In this document: positions 62,564 through 64,000 of the stretch, in pieces
How the letters are laid out: each line of letters opens with the position of its first letter
How positions within the stretch are numbered: the first letter of the stretch is position 1
Assembly: GCA_028752905.1 (NCBI GenBank)
Contig: JAQNBH010000252.1
Coordinates: 992,001 to 1,056,000, forward strand
Direction of reading: 5' to 3'
DNA: 64,000 nt
DNA from: Cladorhizidae sp. MBARI D1340-BT2
Lineage: Eukaryota; Porifera; Demospongiae; Poecilosclerida; Cladorhizidae
Made by a program: the position numbers and the translations under genes
The notes under the pieces: model-generated
Told to the model about the DNA's origin: nothing
The model's database searches: none
The model's input: the letters and a program-made list of their open reading frames with translations, nothing else

Positions 62564-63469
62564 CCAGTGAAAAACCACTACATTTATTGATAATCTGTTG
62601 ACATGTTGCAGATAAGGGCCTTCTCTATCAGTTGACAAAATCTGGGACTTTGGTCTTGTTAATTAGGGCAGTTATGAATTGTACTCTTACTTGATGCTAA
62701 ACATGTTAGCTTCGTAGATTATCCACACTTCACTGAATAGACTTGATGTATAGCTATTAAGATAGGACTCTCTAAGTGCTCTCTCTTGATACCAAACATC
62801 CATATATTCTGCACACTTCACTGTAATGGACTTGCAAGATAGGTATCTCTCAGTGTTCTCTATCTTGAGATAAACATGTTAGCTTCATAGATTCTCCACA
62901 CTTCACTGAATAGACTTGATATATAGCTCTAAAGGTAGGCCTCTCTCTGTTCTCTCTCTTGATACCAAACATCCGTATATTCTGCATACATAGAATCACA
63001 AGATAGGTTTCTCTGTGTTCTCTATCTTGATGCTAAACAGGTTAGCTTCATAGATTCTCCACACTTCACTGTATAAACTTGATATACAGCTATTAAGATA
63101 GGTCTCTCCCTATGCTCTCTGTTGATATCAAACATCCATAATATTCTGCACACTTCACTGTAATGGACTTGATATGATTCGAATGATAGGTTTCATTATG
63201 TGTTCTCTATCTTGATATTTGCCCTAATTTGGTCTATATGTTTCTCATTTTCCCCCCAAAAATCTTGTTATTTTGCCGTAAAGCTCATAACTTTTCTACA
63301 CTTTACCCAAAAAAGATAATTTTTATATCACCGGATAGCCCTTCTAATTATCTGTCTTTTGTACGTGCCAAAATTTTGAGTACTCTAAGTATTAGCAAGT
63401 TATGGTGATTTGAAGTGGTAAGGTTTGCGATCTTTCCTGGCGTTTTCCAGTTGCCAAAGCGGTGGCCTG
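62564..63469 (+). repeat. Satellite monomer M70 (906 bp)
   Basis: Counterpart of M66, sharing gggcagtt. Confidence 0.93.
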
Positions 63470-64000
63470 CCAGTGAAAAACCACTACATTTATTGATAAT
63501 CTGTTGACTTGTTGCAGATAAGGGCCTTCTCTATCAGTTGACAAAATCTGGGACTTTGGTCTTGTTAATTAGGGCAGTTATGAATTGTACTCTTACTTGA
63601 TGCTAAACATGTTAGCTTCGTAGATTATCCACACTTCACTGAATAGACTTGATGTATAGCTATTAAGATAGGACTCTCTAAGTGCTCTCTCTTGATACCA
63701 AACATCCATATATTCTGCACACTTCACTGTAATGGACTTGCAAGATAGGTATCTCTCAGTGTTCTCTATCTTGAGCTAAACATGTTAGCTTCATAGATTC
63801 TCCACACTTCACTGAATAGACTTGATATATAGCTCTAAAGGTAGGCCTCTCTCTGTTCTCTCTCTTGATACCAAACATCCGTATATTCTGCATACATAGA
63901 ATCACAAGATAGGTTTCTCTATGTGTTCTCTATCTTGATGCTAAACAGGTTAGCTTCATAGATTCTCCACACTTCACTGTATAAACTTGATATACAGCTA
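63470..64000 (+). repeat. Satellite monomer M71 (partial, 531 bp)
   Basis: M53/M60-like so far: gacttg, gtaatgg, tacagc, with the usual aaacaggtt. The window ends inside unit A3. Confidence 0.93.

Larger units (their letters stand above)
1..64000 (+). repeat. Satellite array, ~907-bp monomer, 70 full copies plus one partial
   Basis: The same ~907-bp sequence recurs head to tail across the window, in one orientation, without interruption. I set the monomer start at ccagtgaaaaacc. Length classes are 907/908 (a one-base indel, gtatgg or gtaatgg near monomer position 262), 912 (TATA inserted after position 17), 900/899 (8 bp, positions 505-512, missing) and 906 (2 bp missing). Useful diagnostic sites, in monomer-1 numbering: 6 G/A, 40 A/T, 525 C/T (tacagc/tatagc), 589 C/A (gcacac/gcaaac), tract 686-700, 738 T/A, 742 T/G, 747 and 756 A/C (linked), 770 and 772 (ccgg/ctgg/ccga), 802 C/T/A, 845 A/G, 885 C/A. 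Neighbouring copies differ at only a few such sites. Both window ends lie inside monomers, so the array is longer than 64 kb. No boundary DNA is present to identify the locus or species. Confidence 0.98.
60744..64000 (+). repeat. 7-mer unit, copy 4 (M68-M71, cut by window end)
   Basis: M68-M70 match M64-M66 at a 3634-bp offset, and M71 is cut at 64000. M70 shares gggcagtt with M66 but not with M52 or M59, so copies 3 and 4 are closest relatives. Whether this copy is a full 7-mer or another truncated one lies outside the window. Confidence 0.88.

Noticed and set aside
1..64000. CRISPR array or bacterial tandem repeat
   Set aside because: There are no unique spacers between short repeats; the entire ~907-bp unit repeats, and no cas or other genes are present.
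1..64000. rDNA or histone gene cluster
   Set aside because: No rRNA-like conserved segment and no histone-length reading frame occurs in the monomer; stop codons break all frames.
1..64000. CENP-B box (17 bp, core ttcg....a..cggg)
   Set aside because: The ttcg occurrences (cttcgtagatt, gattcgaatg) are not followed by the cggg half. This does not exclude a centromere, because many centromeric satellites lack the box.

Overview
The whole window is one uninterrupted eukaryotic satellite-DNA array. A monomer of about 907 bp, AT-rich (roughly 60-65% A/T by eye), repeats head to tail from base 1 to base 64000. I count 70 complete copies and one partial copy. All are in the same orientation, with no inversion, no spacer, no inserted transposon and no array edge. 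Lengths are 899, 900, 906, 907, 908 or 912 bp, and each length follows from a few small indels. I see no supportable protein gene, rRNA, tRNA, CRISPR or operon. The species cannot be named from the sequence. Array size and nested higher-order structure suggest nuclear heterochromatin (centromeric, pericentromeric, subtelomeric, or on a sex or B chromosome); which of these is inference.

Each monomer has two parts. Positions 127-648 are built from three direct sub-repeats of 173, 164 and 185 bp. Each sub-repeat is an A half (94-95 bp) plus a B half (70-90 bp), and all six halves are related. Positions 649-907 plus 1-126 are single-copy within the monomer. They carry a T/C/A homopolymer tract and a G/C-richer segment with short inverted repeats across the monomer junction.

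Variants shared between monomers show higher-order structure. A distinctive 'anchor' monomer (ctactc with a C5A6 tract) recurs at 1, 10906, 22683, 32636, 38958 and 42592, with spacings of 12, 13, 11, 7 and 4 monomers. Block 1-10905 contains a 5-monomer duplication and an extra dimer. Blocks starting at 10906 and 22683 are near-identical copies of a 13-monomer unit, offset by 11777 bp. Block 32636-38957 is a shorter, diverged relative. Block 38958-42591 returns to the monomer order seen at the left end. From 44406 onward a 7-monomer unit (6356 bp) is repeated: two full copies, a truncated copy and a copy running off the window.

Two indels divide the array spatially. An 8-bp deletion occurs only in monomers between 13628 and 38957. 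A 4-bp TATA insertion occurs only outside that interval. Several monomers are hybrids, and they mark likely unequal-exchange or conversion junctions. The window therefore reads as a record of satellite evolution, not as a set of genes.
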